64,000 nt of DNA, taken from contig CM072803.1 of assembly GCA_037013495.1 (NCBI GenBank), forward strand, positions 21,225,501 through 21,289,500, in the 5' to 3' direction. Shown piece after piece: positions 49,259 to 62,438 of the stretch. The notes under the pieces are model-generated. The model made no database searches. It was not told where the DNA came from and saw only the letters and a program-made list of their open reading frames with translations. Every line of letters begins with the position of its first letter. Within the stretch, counting starts at the first letter, position 1. The DNA comes from Hippophae tibetana. Its lineage: Eukaryota; Streptophyta; Magnoliopsida; Rosales; Elaeagnaceae. Made by a program: the position numbers and the translations under genes.

Positions 49259-52200
49259 TAATGAGAGAGAATGAGAAAGACAATAAAAAAATAAACTAGA
49301 GAAAAAAAGTAAAAGTAATAATAAATTTTTTAAAAGATTAAAATATGATTCAACTATTTGTTTATATATATATATATTTTTTTTAAAATGGATTCTTTTA
49401 ACCTATCATTCAAGAACTTATGCAACATTAAATACCAAAAGATTAATATTGGTACTAATAAGTTAACACACTCATTAATGACTAATTACAAAGTAACTCT
49501 ATATATCACTAAAAGGAAATTAAAATCACTAAATAGTAAATATAAATTTAATTTCAAAAAATATAAAAAATTATTAAATATTGAATGTTTCAATAGTGCT
49601 ACCAATTATTTTTCTAATTAAATGATCAAGATTTGAGATTATATTACTATTGGTAAGTAAATTAAGTATATTATTTATTGTTATATATCTAGACTGGGTG
49701 AAATAATACTACATACTAGACACAATTATTATTGTAAATTTAATAAAATAATATGGGTTAAAATATCATATTAATAATATTTTAAAAATAATGAATAATT
49801 TCTTGAAAAAATATTTATTGTTTTGATAATAAGCAATATGTATGTTCCAAAGTAATCAAATTATAATTTTTTTACTTTGTAACTAATAGTACATTTAAAA
49901 AATTATTTATTTTAAATAAACATGTAATTAATCTAAATTATTACAGTAGTCAGACTCCATAAATAATTATAAATTTCTCCGATTTCTCTCTGAATCTCCT
50001 CGCATAAATGTATTTAATAATACACATAAGTTTAATTACAATAAATCTTTATAATATGCATAAATTCATTTCCAAAAATAAATTAAATATAATGAAACTA
50101 AATGATCACTCGGTCAGGGTGCTCCGTTTCTTCAAGTTATGCTAATCGACATTTTATAATGTATCTTCGATTACTTTTTTATTTTTTAGAAACTCACACA
50201 TGTATTATTGAAATATTAAAATAATTATAAATATACTATTAAAGTTTATCAATTTACTAAAATATAGTAAGTGTTACAAAAATATTATCATAACATAATT
50301 TATGATAATTTAGTGTTATATGTGTAACATGAAAAATTATAAAAATACCATATATGTTATGTGTGGATGATTTTTATAACTCTTATAGTACTTCAATGTT
50401 ATATTTATAATACAATAAATTTAATATAATATGTTTGTAACTTTCTTAATGTCTTAATTATAAATTTATTAATTTATCCTAATTTTTTAATTTATTTTTT
50501 TACCAATTTATCTCCATTTACTTTTTTGCTTTGGTTTTGTAATTTGACAAAGAAAAAAGTATATAATATTATTATATGCAAATTTTTTTTTTGAAAAATA
50601 CTTTATGCAATTGAGAGTTGAATGTTGAGGTAATTATATTAGTTAATTATATTGATGTCACATGACTTAATTTGCATGTAATAAATTTTAAAAGTAATAT
50701 TTTATGTTAATTAAGTATAATTTTATAATAAAAATTATGTTTACTTTCACAATAAATTAATTTAAAGATTCACAATTTTTTATGTACCATTTGAAGATAA
50801 ACATTATTTTCTAACCTAAAAAATGGAAGGTGACACTTGACAGAACCAGAATTATTTTGCTTCAGTTGAAATCTATTACATTATTTACTGGAACTAGATA
50901 AGGATTATCTATGTTTACATAGTCAATACTTAATACTACATTAATTGCAATTAATTTATCATTTATATTCCAGAATTAACGATTAGTCTATTAAAAATTT
51001 CTTGGGCATGGTATCGTCACCCTTTTTTTTCTTTCTAAAATACCAATCACTTGTGAAACGGGTTTAACATACTTGTGTTTTTTTTCCCTTCTTCTTAATA
51101 TTAAAAAGAAATTAATTATATGCTTTACAAATTTATAATTATTATAACATAATAATATTATCAAATTTAAATGAAATGCTTTACCATCTTTAACTTCTTC
51201 TTTTTCCCATCTATTTTATTTTTTTATGGATATTGTTTATAACTTTATACAGTATTTTGGTAGCATTTTAAGGATAGTTTTATAGTTTAATTATTTAATA
51301 GATAATATAAAATTATTTACTAATTAAATGTATATTTAAACTAAACATTTCCATCAAAAAATATAAAATTAAATAACTATTTAAAAATAAATGCAATCAA
51401 TTTCTAATATATTTAAACACAATGAAAATAAATTAAATTATTTTTTAAGAATAAAAATAAATAATTAATATTTTGAAAAATATAATAATTAGTTTCTGAA
51501 TAAGTATAACATCCTGACTTTTACTACAAACACTTACCAAACATAATATAAACTCAATACAGTATAGTATTATGCAATTAAGTATGATACAATTATATTT
51601 ATTCTGTACAATATAATATACAAAATGAGTCTTAAGTATCATACAAAAAAATTAAATGTAATACTTAATAAGATTGAGGACCAAAATATTAAAAAAAATA
51701 AAAATTTAGATATCTTTGTGTGAACGAGTACAAATTTAGGAGACTAGATCCTTTGTTTATATTTTCTGTAATTGTTTTCGCTTTTTAAATCTCAATTATT
51801 AATTTTACATCTATCAAGTCTTAAATGGATCCCAAATACACATGCAAAAAATAATAATAACATCACATTAATTATAATAACTTATAATAAATGGACTTTA
51901 TTAATATAAAAATATACTACATCTTTGATCATATATGAAATTAGTCTACCATTGTATTATTTTTATTGTTATATATGTTAATGATAGAAATTTAGATTTT
52001 AATAAAGGAAAAAAACATATTTATTATGAGTCAAGAAATAAATATATATATTTCGATGATAAATGATTTAAATAAATATTATTAAATTATATTAACCTTT
52101 AGATGAAATTATATAAATATATAGATGTTAATAAACATATAAACTTAAATTAACGTGTGATTTTTAAAATCAATAAAAATATTTAATTACAACTATAAAT

Positions 52201-53820
52201 ATATATATATATAATTAAATTATGTTTATATGGAAGTTAAGATTATTTGGTAAAATTATTTGTGTAAATTATTATTTAAATTTATTTGAAATGATAAGAT
52301 GATATTTTATATGTACTATTATATACAGTAAATCTAATTTAATATGCTATTATAACTTAGAAAAATATTAATAATGTAACATAAAATCAAACTTCATATC
52401 AAATTCATATTTTTAGCTCAAATCCCAATATGCTATACCAATCCTAAAAATCAATGCTAACCCTTCATCTTTCTCTGTATATACATATGACCAGGGGCTG
52501 ATACAAACAGATGTGAGCAGGATACATGCCATATTTGAAATCTCCATAAATAAAATTTTAATTTTAATATTTATTAAATTATAAACAAATTATATCCATA
52601 AAATAAAACTATATAATACATTAATTTTAAATTTTAAATTTTAAATTTTAATACTTAATATCTCACTACAAACTCAATAATTTAAATATTTAATAATTAA
52701 AATAAAATAAATATAATATAATTTTAACTTAAAATAAAGAATAAGTAAATAGTATTATAGTGTAAATATAAATTTTTAATCTCCCATTTCACGTGAAAAC
52801 AAAGTCAACAAGAAAACAAAGAGCCTTCTGGGCTCTGCTTATATTGACAACGTGATTTATTCTTTATACAATACATCTATCCATGAACAACCAAGAAAAG
52901 GTTTCTTTGTTAATTAACTGTGATATGCTCAAATGAGTTGTTAAAATATTTTTTATACGATTTAAACATACGACTTAAAATAATAAAAAAATCGTAAGAA
53001 TTTTATCTCCTCATCCTACATAAATTACAAGCAGTTAATTGCAAAGTTTTGATAGAATCTATTAGGTTAATGCTTGTATGATTAATTGCAACCAATTAAG
53101 TTGTTAAAATCCATTTAAAATTATGGTGGATCTTGTGCTATGTATATATTCTTCAATTCAATACTACCAAAAAAGAAGAGGTTAAGGCAGTAATATATGT
53201 ATATATGTGCTAATCAAAGCTGTATAACATATAAATATTGTTACATTTTCCCACTATAAGCTTATATTAAAATAGGTTATTCTGATTTATTATAAGATCT
53301 CTTAATTAAGTGGTTGATATTGTAATTTATTTTCATTTTTTTAACCCTATATATATATATAATTTAATGTATATATCAATTTATATGAAATTATAATCTA
53401 ATTGATAAATTGTTAGTAATTGATTACATAATTACTTTATTATCTAATTTTTTTAAAATCTTAACTTAATATTAATAAATAAATGTCATATTATTTAATA
53501 AATATAACAACTTGATGTATATTTTTTTTTTCATATATATAATGTATATTCATGAATATAATAATGGGCCAAATATGTAATGCATTTTTGTCTCACTTCG
53601 ATCCCTTCCTCAAATATAGTACCTTATCTATGTGCTTAATTTATAATAAATAATGGACGGTTCTTAGTTGGCCTACTAGGACAATAACTAGCTCCAAATT
53701 GGTGTTCTATCTTAATCCCTTATATTATTAGTGCCACTTGATCCCATCCATTTGTTCTGATCTTAAAGGGAGAATATACAAGGCTACCTATACCTACCTT
53801 GTAGTTAATTAGTTAAAAGA
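49259..53820. other. AT-rich intergenic DNA
   Basis: Long A/T runs; frames at 49358-49621 and minus 51445-51642 are compositionally random. Small repeats include TTTTAAATTTTAAATTTTAA at about 52626-52650. No gene was supported. Confidence 0.55.
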
Positions 53821-53823
53821 AAT

Positions 53824-53926
53824 TTATTTAGATCTATCTTGATCAAATTTCAGACATACATGGTAAAATTTGTTTATTTAGATCTATCTTGATCAAATTT
53901 CACACATACATGTTAAAATTTGTTTA
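53824..53926. repeat. 50-bp tandem duplication, two copies
   Basis: The phrase GATCTATCTTGATCAAATTT begins at 53831 and again at 53881, with the following CA(G/C)ACATACATG and AAAATTTGTTTA also repeated. The copies differ at only about two positions, so the duplication is recent. Confidence 0.85.
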
Positions 53927-54362
53927 GAAGATTAATATGTTATTTTTTTTAAACATATTAAATGGTATTTAATGTGATTCAAATATATAACTTCAAAATA
54001 AGAGAGATAAGTTTTATTTTCAAATATTATATAAACCACATCATGTTTTAATATTTTAAGAGTAAAGTAATGGTTTCTTAATTAAGAATGATATTAACTT
54101 AATATATATAAGTATTATATTTTTAATATGACATTAGAGAAGGTGAAATTACTCTATGAATTTATAAGTGGTGACTACTTTCATAAAGTAATAATTGGAC
54201 AAAATATTACAATTTATTTAGTAAGGATTACATACTTTAGATACTATCATCTCCTTCTAGTTTAAAAACACGTTTAGATGCACTATTAGAAATTCTTTTT
54301 AGAAGCATGAGTGCTTTTGTATTTAGCTGTTAAATAAAAACTACTGCTTCTAATGCAAGTGG

Positions 54363-54807
54363 TGGTTAATTTTTAGTTTGCTACTATTGGTAAATAGAGT
54401 ATTTAGGAGTCTTAATAGTAAACATATTTAATTGTTGTATACATAGTACAAATACATTTGTTATATGATATAATACGTTATAAATTTGTATTATTTTTAA
54501 TATGTATTAGGTCTTAGACCTTATCAAGTTGTTCAGCACATTTAGAAGTGTAGATCCTCGAGCTCAAATAATGGATTGATGTATAAAGATGCAAGGGTTG
54601 CTTGATCATTTGGCATGCCACTGTTGGGGTTTTTTTTGGCTCAAAACCTTTTTATTTATTCTTTTTTTTTTTGTTGTTACACTTTGTATTCTCTTCTTAT
54701 TGTTCTCTCTATTTTTTCTAGTTCGCTCATGTTCAAGAACTAATTTTTTGTGTTATGGTTTTTTCTACAACCCAACTCTCGTGTTCTTGTATTGTGAATT
54801 TTTAAAT

Positions 54808-54852
<45 letters not shown>

Positions 54853-55020
54853 TTCTTTCTAGTAGATTAGCTCATTTAGATATATGGGTCGAGCTATTTA
54901 ATCCTTGAGTTTTCTCTTCTTTATCTATACGTTATTTCTTGTTATTGGTTATGTTGAATAATTTGTTGAATAGTTATTTCTTATGGCTTTGTGATATAAT
55001 CATAGGATGAAATCCCAACA
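54363..55020 (+). repeat. 5' LTR of the plus-strand copia element
   Basis: Aligns with 59263-59909 from TG(G/T)TTAATTTTTAGTTTG through CCTTATCAAGTTGTT to AAATCCCAACA. It contains a (TA)n expansion at about 54810-54849 that its partner lacks. Confidence 0.85.
54811..54849. repeat. (TA)n microsatellite inside the 5' LTR
   Basis: An uninterrupted TA tract of about 39 bases. The 3' LTR has only a short GTATATATG at the matching place, so the tract expanded after insertion. Confidence 0.9.
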
Positions 55021-58000
55021 AAAGTGGTATCAAATAGTGGTTTTGTGTTATTTGGCCTTCGAGTGTTCAAAGAAATTGCCTGAACTTTCAAAAAATTCAC
55101 CGTTGAACCCTCTATGTTGATTTCTTTGGTGATTCAAAAATTAGGGTTTCTTTAGTTCTTCTGAAATCTTGACCTTTCGTGTTCTTCAACATTCTTAGTG
55201 AGTTTTCTCTTCTCTTTTTCATTTTATTTATTTCTAATTATTGTTACTTTTTATATCAATATCTTTAAATGTAAACTACGTACAAAATAATTATGTTTGA
55301 TGGCACATGTGATTATGTATTGTGGAAACGCAAAAATGAAAACCCTTTTGGTACAACAAGATGTACATGGTGTTATTGACTTTGATAACTTGCTTGAAAA
55401 AGCCTCTGAAATAAATAAATAAAATATAAAAAAAAGGCTTTTGTATCAATACTATCAAACCTTTTTGATAAGTTTCTCATGGAAGTTTCAAAAGAAACTA
55501 CTCCTGAGAAAGTATTTTCTAAACTTAACTATTTATATTTATAAAAATCTTTATTTGGCAAAGTATATTTGAAACATCATTTTACTATTTTAAAATGAAC
55601 TAATCTAAAGATCTTGAACAAAATCTTGATGATTTAAAAAAAATGATCTCTAATTTGGATGACATTTATCATAAAATTAACGATGAGACTTATGCTATTA
55701 TTTTACCAAATTCTTTGCCTTGTAAGTATAAAGATTTGAAATATGGTATTATTTATGGAAATGGTACTTTAACTTTTTATATTGTTGTCTCAAGTCTTAG
55801 GTCTAAGGATTTAGAGATTAAGGTCTCTGATTAGGGTAATGCTAGTAATAGTCTTATGGTTAGAGGAAGGTTTGAGAATAGAGATAAAAGGTCTAAGGGT
55901 AAATACAAGGGTAGGTCTAAGTCTAGATCAAAAAAGCATGTTACTTTTTACTTTTGTAAAAAACATGATCATTATATAAATGAATATCCACTTAGGAAGG
56001 GTAAGAAGTTTGATAAACATGAATCTAGTACTGATCGTGATTCAAATTTAGTTTCTAAAAGTTATGAAAGCTCTGAGGTCCTATCTTTGAGTTCTAAAAG
56101 GTCAGAAATAAAGTAGGTCTTAGACTTAGAATGTTCCTTTCATATGTCTCCCTTTAAGTACCTTTTTAGTGGTCTTAAAGAGTTTGATGATGGTAGAGTT
56201 CTCCTAGGTGATGACCATGAGTGGAAAGTTAAGGGTCTAGGCTCTTTCAAACTCTTCTTGTTAGATGGGATAGTTAGAAGTCTTAATGAGGTTAGGTTTG
56301 TTCCTAAACTAGGATGAAATTTTATTTCAATAGGTTCACTAGGTGCTTTTGGTTTTCAAATTAAGATAGATAATAGAGTAACGAGAGTAGTTAAAGGGTC
56401 CTTAGTTGTATTTAAGGATGTTAGAACCAATGGTCTTTATTTTCTTGAAGGCACAACTATTAGTAGTAATAGTGTTATCAATGTAACTCATATCTTAGAT
56501 AATGCAATGTTATGTCATTGAAGGTTAAGACATGTTAGTGAAAAGAAGTTAAATGTTCTATCCAAACAGGGTGTGTTAGGTACTAAGACTCTTGAAAATC
56601 TTAAGTTTTGTGAACATTGTATTTTTGGTAAACAAACTAAGGCCAAGTTCTCTAAGAAAAGTCACACTACCTTGCATGCATTAGATTACATTCACTCTAA
56701 ATTTTGAGACCCTGCTTATATTAAATCCATTAGGGGTGATAAGTATTTTTTATCTTTAATTGATGAATTTACAAGGAAAGTTTGGATCTTCACTTTAAAA
56801 TCTAAAGATGAAACCTTTACCACCTTTAAACATTGGAAAGCATTTGTAGAGAATCAAAAGGGTAGAAAGGTTAGGGTACTTAGGACTGATAATGGTCTAG
56901 AGTTATGTAATGAACTCTTTGAAAATTATTGTAAAAACCAAGGTAGTAGAAGATATAAGACAATTGTAGGTACTCCCTAATATAATGGTTTAGTTGAGAG
57001 AATGATTATAACATTATTTGAAAGGGTTAGATGCATGTTGTCCCTATTTGATTTGCCTAAATTTGTTTGGACAAAATCAGTTAACATTGCCACCTACCTC
57101 ATCAATGTCCCTTCATTACCATTAACTTTAAGACACCTGAAGATACCTTATATAGTGTTCTTGTTGTTTATAGTGCCCTTATGACTTTTAGTTATGTAGA
57201 TTACAATCGCATCGACTAAGGAAAATTGCAAGATGGGTTACTAAAGTTTTTTTCATTGATTATTTGATAGGTGTTAAAAGATATAAACTCTGGTGTCCAT
57301 CTCTGAAGAAAAATATTATAAGTAGAAATGTTGTATTCATTGAACCTATGTTTTACAAAGATTTTCATAATGTGACTACTTCAAATTCTTCAATGGGTAT
57401 TGGAATTGAGGTGGATGTTGGTGCAAGCCCTTCTCAATAGGTCCTTGATATTAGTGATGAGATGGAGGCATCGGTAGCCCCAAATCCACTAATTTAAATA
57501 TTGATAAGATAGATATTAGTAATGATTATGGAATTATTGAGGATAATTTAAATCCTCATGGTAGTTCTTCTAAACTTATTGATTACCAATTGACTAGAGA
57601 TAGAACCAAGTTGAACATATTTCTGGATACCTTAAATATTTTTCCTCTTCATCTAGTTTTGGTCAAGTTGATTTAATTTCTTATGCATTATCAATTGCTT
57701 CTAGAATAGATGATTATGAACCTAAATGTTTTACTGATGCTATTTCTTCTCTTGATTCTTCAAAATAGATTGATGTTATGCATGAATAATTAAATTCACT
57801 TTATAAAAATGATACTTAGACTTTAGTTGAAAGAACTAAAGACCTTAAGATGTTAGGATCTAGATGGTTATTTAAAAGGAGTTGAAGTATTAAAGGTGTT
57901 GAATTTGCACAATAAAAAGCAAGATTAGTTGCACAAGGATTTGCTCAAAAGAAATGCATTAATTTCAATGAAATTTTCTCTAATGTTATGAAATTCACCT

Positions 58001-59262
58001 TTATAAGAATTATGTTATATGTTGTAATTCAATTTGATTTGTTACTTGAACAAATGGATGTTAAAAATGCATTCTTACATGGTGATTTTGATATAAAAAT
58101 ATATATGAAACAACCTGAATATTTTATTAAAAAGGGTAATGAAAATCTTATTTTTCTACTAAAGAAATCTCTGTATGGTCTCAAACAGGCTCCGAGACAA
58201 TGGTATAAAAGATTTGACTCTTTTATAACAAAAATTGGTTTGAAAATATGATTATGATAACTGTATTTATTTTAAGTTAAATAATGTTTCAAGTCCAATT
58301 TATTTATTATTGTATGTTAATGACAAGCTTATTACCTATAAGAGAAACTGAAGTTGATAGCTTGAAACTTAAACTTAGCAATGAGTTTGAGATGAAAGAT
58401 TTGAGACATATTAAAATAATTATTAGTATGGATATTTTTAGAACTTCTAATAAATTTTTTGGTTCACGATAGTTATATTTAGAAAAAAATTGAAAATATT
58501 TTCAATGTTTGACACTAAAATTGTTAGTGTATTTTTGGGTTCTCATATTAAATTATCTAGCACTAAATACCCTATAACTGAAAATGAAAAAAATAATATG
58601 AAAAAGGTCCCTTATTCTAATGTTGTTGGATCTTTGATATATGTTATAGTCTATACTAAACCTAATATATCACATGCAATGAATGTGGTTAGCACATGCA
58701 ATGAATGTGGTTAGTATATACATGATTAATCCTGATAAGGGTCATTGGCTGACAATTAAATGGATACTTAAATATATTAAAGACTCTATTAATGTTAGTT
58801 TATTGTTTAAGAATAACTTTGTTAATGTCCCTATTATTCAAGAATATTTTGACTCTAATTTTGCAAGAGATAAAGAACAAAAAGAGATCACTGTGTGGCT
58901 ATATTTTTATAGTCTTAGGTAATGTTGTAAGCAGTCAAAAAATGCCTATGGTTAAGAGGCTTCACCAGGCAACTTGGAATTTTTCTAATAATGTTATTGA
59001 CACTATATTCTATGATAATTTGTCTTCAATTCATTTATCTAAACATCCAATATTTCATTTTGGATCTAAGCATATATATACTCTTTCATATAGATAAAGT
59101 TTCCACAAAGAACAACCCTTCTAATATGCTAACAAAACCATTACCAATGGTTAAATTTAAATATTATTTGAATTTGGTCAGGGTCTCTCTTATTTAAGAA
59201 TTAGGTTGGAAAGGATTCATGAAATATATATATCCATATTTTCTAATGTCAAAGTGGAGGAT

Positions 59263-59909
59263 TGTTAATTTTTAGTTTGTCACTATTAGTAAATGGAGCA
59301 TTTACAAGATTTAAAATTGAGCATTTAGAATATTTAGGATTGAACATATTTAATTGTTGCATGTATAATGTAAATACATTTTTTATATGATAGGATACAT
59401 TATTAATTTGTGTTATTTTTAATGTGTATCAACTCTTAGGCCTTATCAAGTTGTTTAGCCCATTTAAAAGTGTGGATTCATGGGTTGGAATATTTGATTG
59501 ATGTATAACGGTGTAAGGCAATTTGGTCATTTGGAATGTAATGTTTTTATACAACCCTTGGTTTTTTTTTTTGGCTCTGCATCCTTTCATTTTTCCCTTT
59601 TTACAGCATTATGCATTTTCTTCTCTTCTCCTCATTCTCTCTAGTTCACTCATGTTCAAGAATTGGTTTTCTGTGTTAGGATGTTCTCTTTAAACCAATT
59701 CCTGTGCTCTTGTACTTTGAAATTTCAAGTATATATGTTTTATTTTCATTAAATTATGTCATTTAGATATAGGGGCTAAGTAATTACTTCTTATGTTTGT
59801 TCTTTTTCTTTATTTTTAAATTATTTTTTAGTACTCGTTCCATTCAATAGTTTGTTAAATAATTATTTCATGCAGCTTTGTGATCTCATTGTGGGGTAAA
59901 ATCTCAATA
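59263..59909 (+). repeat. 3' LTR of the plus-strand copia element
   Basis: Begins TGTTAATTTTTAG directly after the purine tract AAAGTGGAGGAT and ends AAATCTCAATA, matching the 5' LTR at both edges. Confidence 0.85.
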
Positions 59910-60485
59910 ATGGTGATCACATTTAAATCAATAATACATTTCCAAAAATAAGTCTCCATTATTTTTCATAAAATCATTATATTTTAATCAATTTTGTCAA
60001 AATTCTTTCCATCCAAACACACCATAGTTTCATGATAAAGAAGTGTCATACATAAATTCTACCAAAAGTTTAAGCTTATCGAAGGTGAGTCTAACAACGC
60101 ATTTAAGAGTAGTATTAGATATAAATAAAATTATGATACTAACATAATGTGATTAGTCATAGATGTGGTAGGAATTCACATAATTTTTTTTGTCCCTTTT
60201 TTTGGGTGATAGATAACATTTTACATTTCTTATCAATAGAAAAGTTGATGAAAATTATTGGTAATGTTTTAGACCAATAAACATAAGGGAAGGATTTAAT
60301 AAGGATATGTAATGAAAATTATTGGTAATGTTTGATCATTTTATTTTTATAAATTAAGTATTTTAGTTCTGTTTTTTAAAATTTATGCACTTTAATTACC
60401 TAATTATTGTATTTTTAGACTTTAGTCATTTTTTATTTTTATTTTTGGATTTTTTGTTTTGAAAAATCCTAAGTTATATCGAATT
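59910..60485. other. AT-rich flank, possible right half of a split MITE
   Basis: At about 60004-60023, TTCCATCCAAACACACC is the inverse of a GGTGTGTTTGGATGGAA-type MITE end, while left of the copia element CACGTTTAGATGCAC lies at about 54268. The copia element may therefore have inserted into a MITE spanning 54268-54362 plus 59910-60023. The rest is A/T-rich with no gene. Confidence 0.35.
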
Positions 60486-60776
60486 AAACCTTACTAGCAA
60501 GAAATGATGAAAATGTCGATGACATTGTTGACATTGTCGCGATAATGTTTATTTTTTACATATCTCGATATCGAAATATGATATCTATATCTTTTGGTCA
60601 AATTATTTTGAAATTATCGAGAATGTCTCGAAAGTATCATTTGTTTAAATATCATTTAAATGTATTTTTGGCTAAAATATCTTAAATATTGTAGATAATA
60701 TCCCTAAAATATCGAACAAAATTATCAAAAATATTAATTCTTGATTTTTTTTTCTTTTTCTTCTTCTTTTTGAGCA

Positions 60777-60905
60777 ACATGGGGGCGTAAAAAATAAAAG
60801 AGAGTGACGAGACTTCTCTCACTTTTGGCATAACAGGCCCACACGACGGGTTATTAACTTAGTGGTAGAGTGCACCCCTGATAATTGCGTCGTTATACCT
60901 AGGCA
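60777..60905 (+). other. Nuclear plastid DNA fragment (rrn16-trnI spacer and trnI-GAU 5' part)
   Basis: About 129 bases match, in order, the chloroplast inverted-repeat region upstream of trnI-GAU as I recall it: CATGGGGGCG, an A/G-rich stretch with AGAGAG, TTTCTCTCGCTTTTGGCATA (here TTCTCTCACTTTTGGCATAA), GGGCCC (here AGGCCC), CACGACGGG, then the tRNA 5' exon and the first bases of its intron (TTGCGTCGTT). A short G-rich spacer segment of the plastid original is missing. The patch is markedly GC-richer than its surroundings. It is a nuclear copy, because AT-rich nuclear DNA lies on both sides. Confidence 0.85.
60848..60884 (+). pseudogene. trnI-GAU: trnI-GAU 5' exon, nuclear plastid-derived relic
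   Basis: Reads GGGTTATTAACTTAGTGG, then TAGAGTGCACCCCTGATAA: acceptor 5' strand, D arm and anticodon arm with the GAT anticodon. It ends where the plastid intron begins; the 3' exon is absent, so no functional tRNA is possible. Compared with the usual plastid sequence all visible substitutions are C to T or G to A. Confidence 0.85.
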
Positions 60906-61127
60906 TTTTAATTCTTTTTTTTTCATATTTATAGAAGGGAATATATTCTCTTTTTTTCTTGTTTATAATATGTTTGCTATACTTATGAGCACTTTTAAAA
61001 ATAAATAATCAATTAAATTTATTTTTATACTATCAAGATTTATTTATTTATAATAGTTAATATATTTAGATAGTCTATTTAATTATTTCAAACCTTTTAA
61101 CTCTTTATTCTACAAAATTTAGCAAAA

Positions 61128-61164
<37 letters not shown>

Positions 61165-61405
61165 ATAAACAACACTTTAATTAATTAGTCAATTTACTCA
61201 TTAATATAAATATTTAAAAATAGATGTATTAAATAAAAAATTAGTTTAAAATATAAGTTATTGATTATTTTGATGTTTTATAATTTTTTTCATATTTTTG
61301 ATAGAGTTCCATAATTTTTGTCGACAACGAAAAAATCTTCAACGTTTTGGTGAAAATTATATCTTTACATATTTACCAATATCGATATTTCAAACCTTAC
61401 TAGCA

Positions 61406-62406
61406 GGAGATTGGATGATATTTGAAGAAAAAATATCTCAATTTTTTTAAAAAGTGTGGAAAATAATATGATTAAAATATCAAAATTGGCTTAAGATGAG
61501 TAAAATATATCACTTTAAAATAAAGTGATCAATATATTCAATTTGTAAAATTAAAATAAATGCAATTTTTCATTTAATAATTTAAAATAAATAAATGAAA
61601 GTTCAAAATACATTAAGATACTTTTTTAATAGATTTTTAACTTTCACATTTTTAAGTCTCGAAATTGAAACTTTTACCTTATACTATTGTAATATACGCC
61701 GTTAAACAATGAGACCATTGACACATTAAGTTATAGTTACAAGGCTTACACTGATTTGTTTTCTTTCAAAGAGCAATAAAATAACAAAATATGCAAGAGA
61801 TTCGAACACTAATTCTAAGTATATGCATGAGTTAGATTGTACTTAAAAACTAAAAACCATTTTTGCATCAAACTTGGAAGAAGAAGAAAAAAAAAGTGAG
61901 TTCGAGTCTTATGAAGGCGGAAATTTGTTTATTTGTCTATAGCTCTCTATCATCTAAAGTTTAAAACTTAAGAAAATGCGCCTTCTTGATGCAATTATAG
62001 TTATAGATAAGAATATACCAATTTCTAAGTATATTACGTAACATATTGATATTATTTTAAAATCAAATTATTTCTTAATTTTTAAAATAATTTTTATACA
62101 TGATAAAATATAAGAGATATTATATATAAGTACTAAAATATTTCATATTAACCATAATTTTTATATTCTCGTATTCAGATGATTATATTAGGCTAGACTT
62201 TACTAAAAGTAACCAGTAGTAAATAAATAGACCAATTTATCACTCCAACCATGACACGAGGTAGCTGAAAAAATGACCAAATAATTAATGATGCTTACTA
62301 TTGCATTCATTACTTCCCTTGTTGCTATCTTACACTTCTCAAAATCCATTAATGATTAGGGATAAATATCATATTATATATAAAATAAATGTTTAGCAAA
62401 AGAAAG

Positions 62407-62438
<32 letters not shown>

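Larger units (their letters stand above)
54363..59909 (+). mobile_element. Ty1/copia LTR retrotransposon fossil, plus strand
   Basis: An old, heavily broken element of about 5.5 kb. Parts: 5' LTR 54363-55020; primer-binding site just inside (TGGTATCAAATAGTGG at about 55026); gag about 55290-56110, including an N-terminal helical region and a basic, zinc-knuckle-like part near 55900-56000; protease region after that; GAG-pre-integrase and integrase about 56500-57200; reverse transcriptase about 57790-58430; RNase H about 58640-59100; purine tract 59251-59262; 3' LTR 59263-59909. Domain order and similarity to TNT1/Tork-type polyproteins give the family. The LTRs have diverged strongly (roughly a fifth of positions by eye) and there are many breaks in the coding region, so this is an ancient inactive insertion. 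Confidence 0.88.
60500..61391. mobile_element. 892-bp block between 14-bp direct repeats (unclassified insertion)
   Basis: AAACCTTACTAGCA occurs at 60486-60499 and exactly again at 61392-61405. The enclosed 892 bases start GAAATGATGAAAATGTCGATGA and end CCAATATCGATATTTC. The ends are weakly inverted (TGAAAATGTCGAT against TGAAATATCGAT), and the first 200 bases are full of TATCGA/TCTCGA words. A 14-bp duplication would suit a LINE/SINE-type or an unusual DNA-element insertion, but there is no terminal poly(A) and nothing is coded. The plastid-derived fragment lies inside. Confidence 0.45.

Noticed and set aside
49358-49621. 87-codon plus-strand open frame
   Set aside because: Lys/Asn/Ile-rich chance frame with no family match.
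55640-59200. Several plus-strand frames of 60-101 codons as separate genes
   Set aside because: They are parts or shadows of the second copia fossil.
60848-60884. Functional tRNA-Ile gene
   Set aside because: Only the plastid 5' exon is present and the D arm is altered, so no complete cloverleaf can form.
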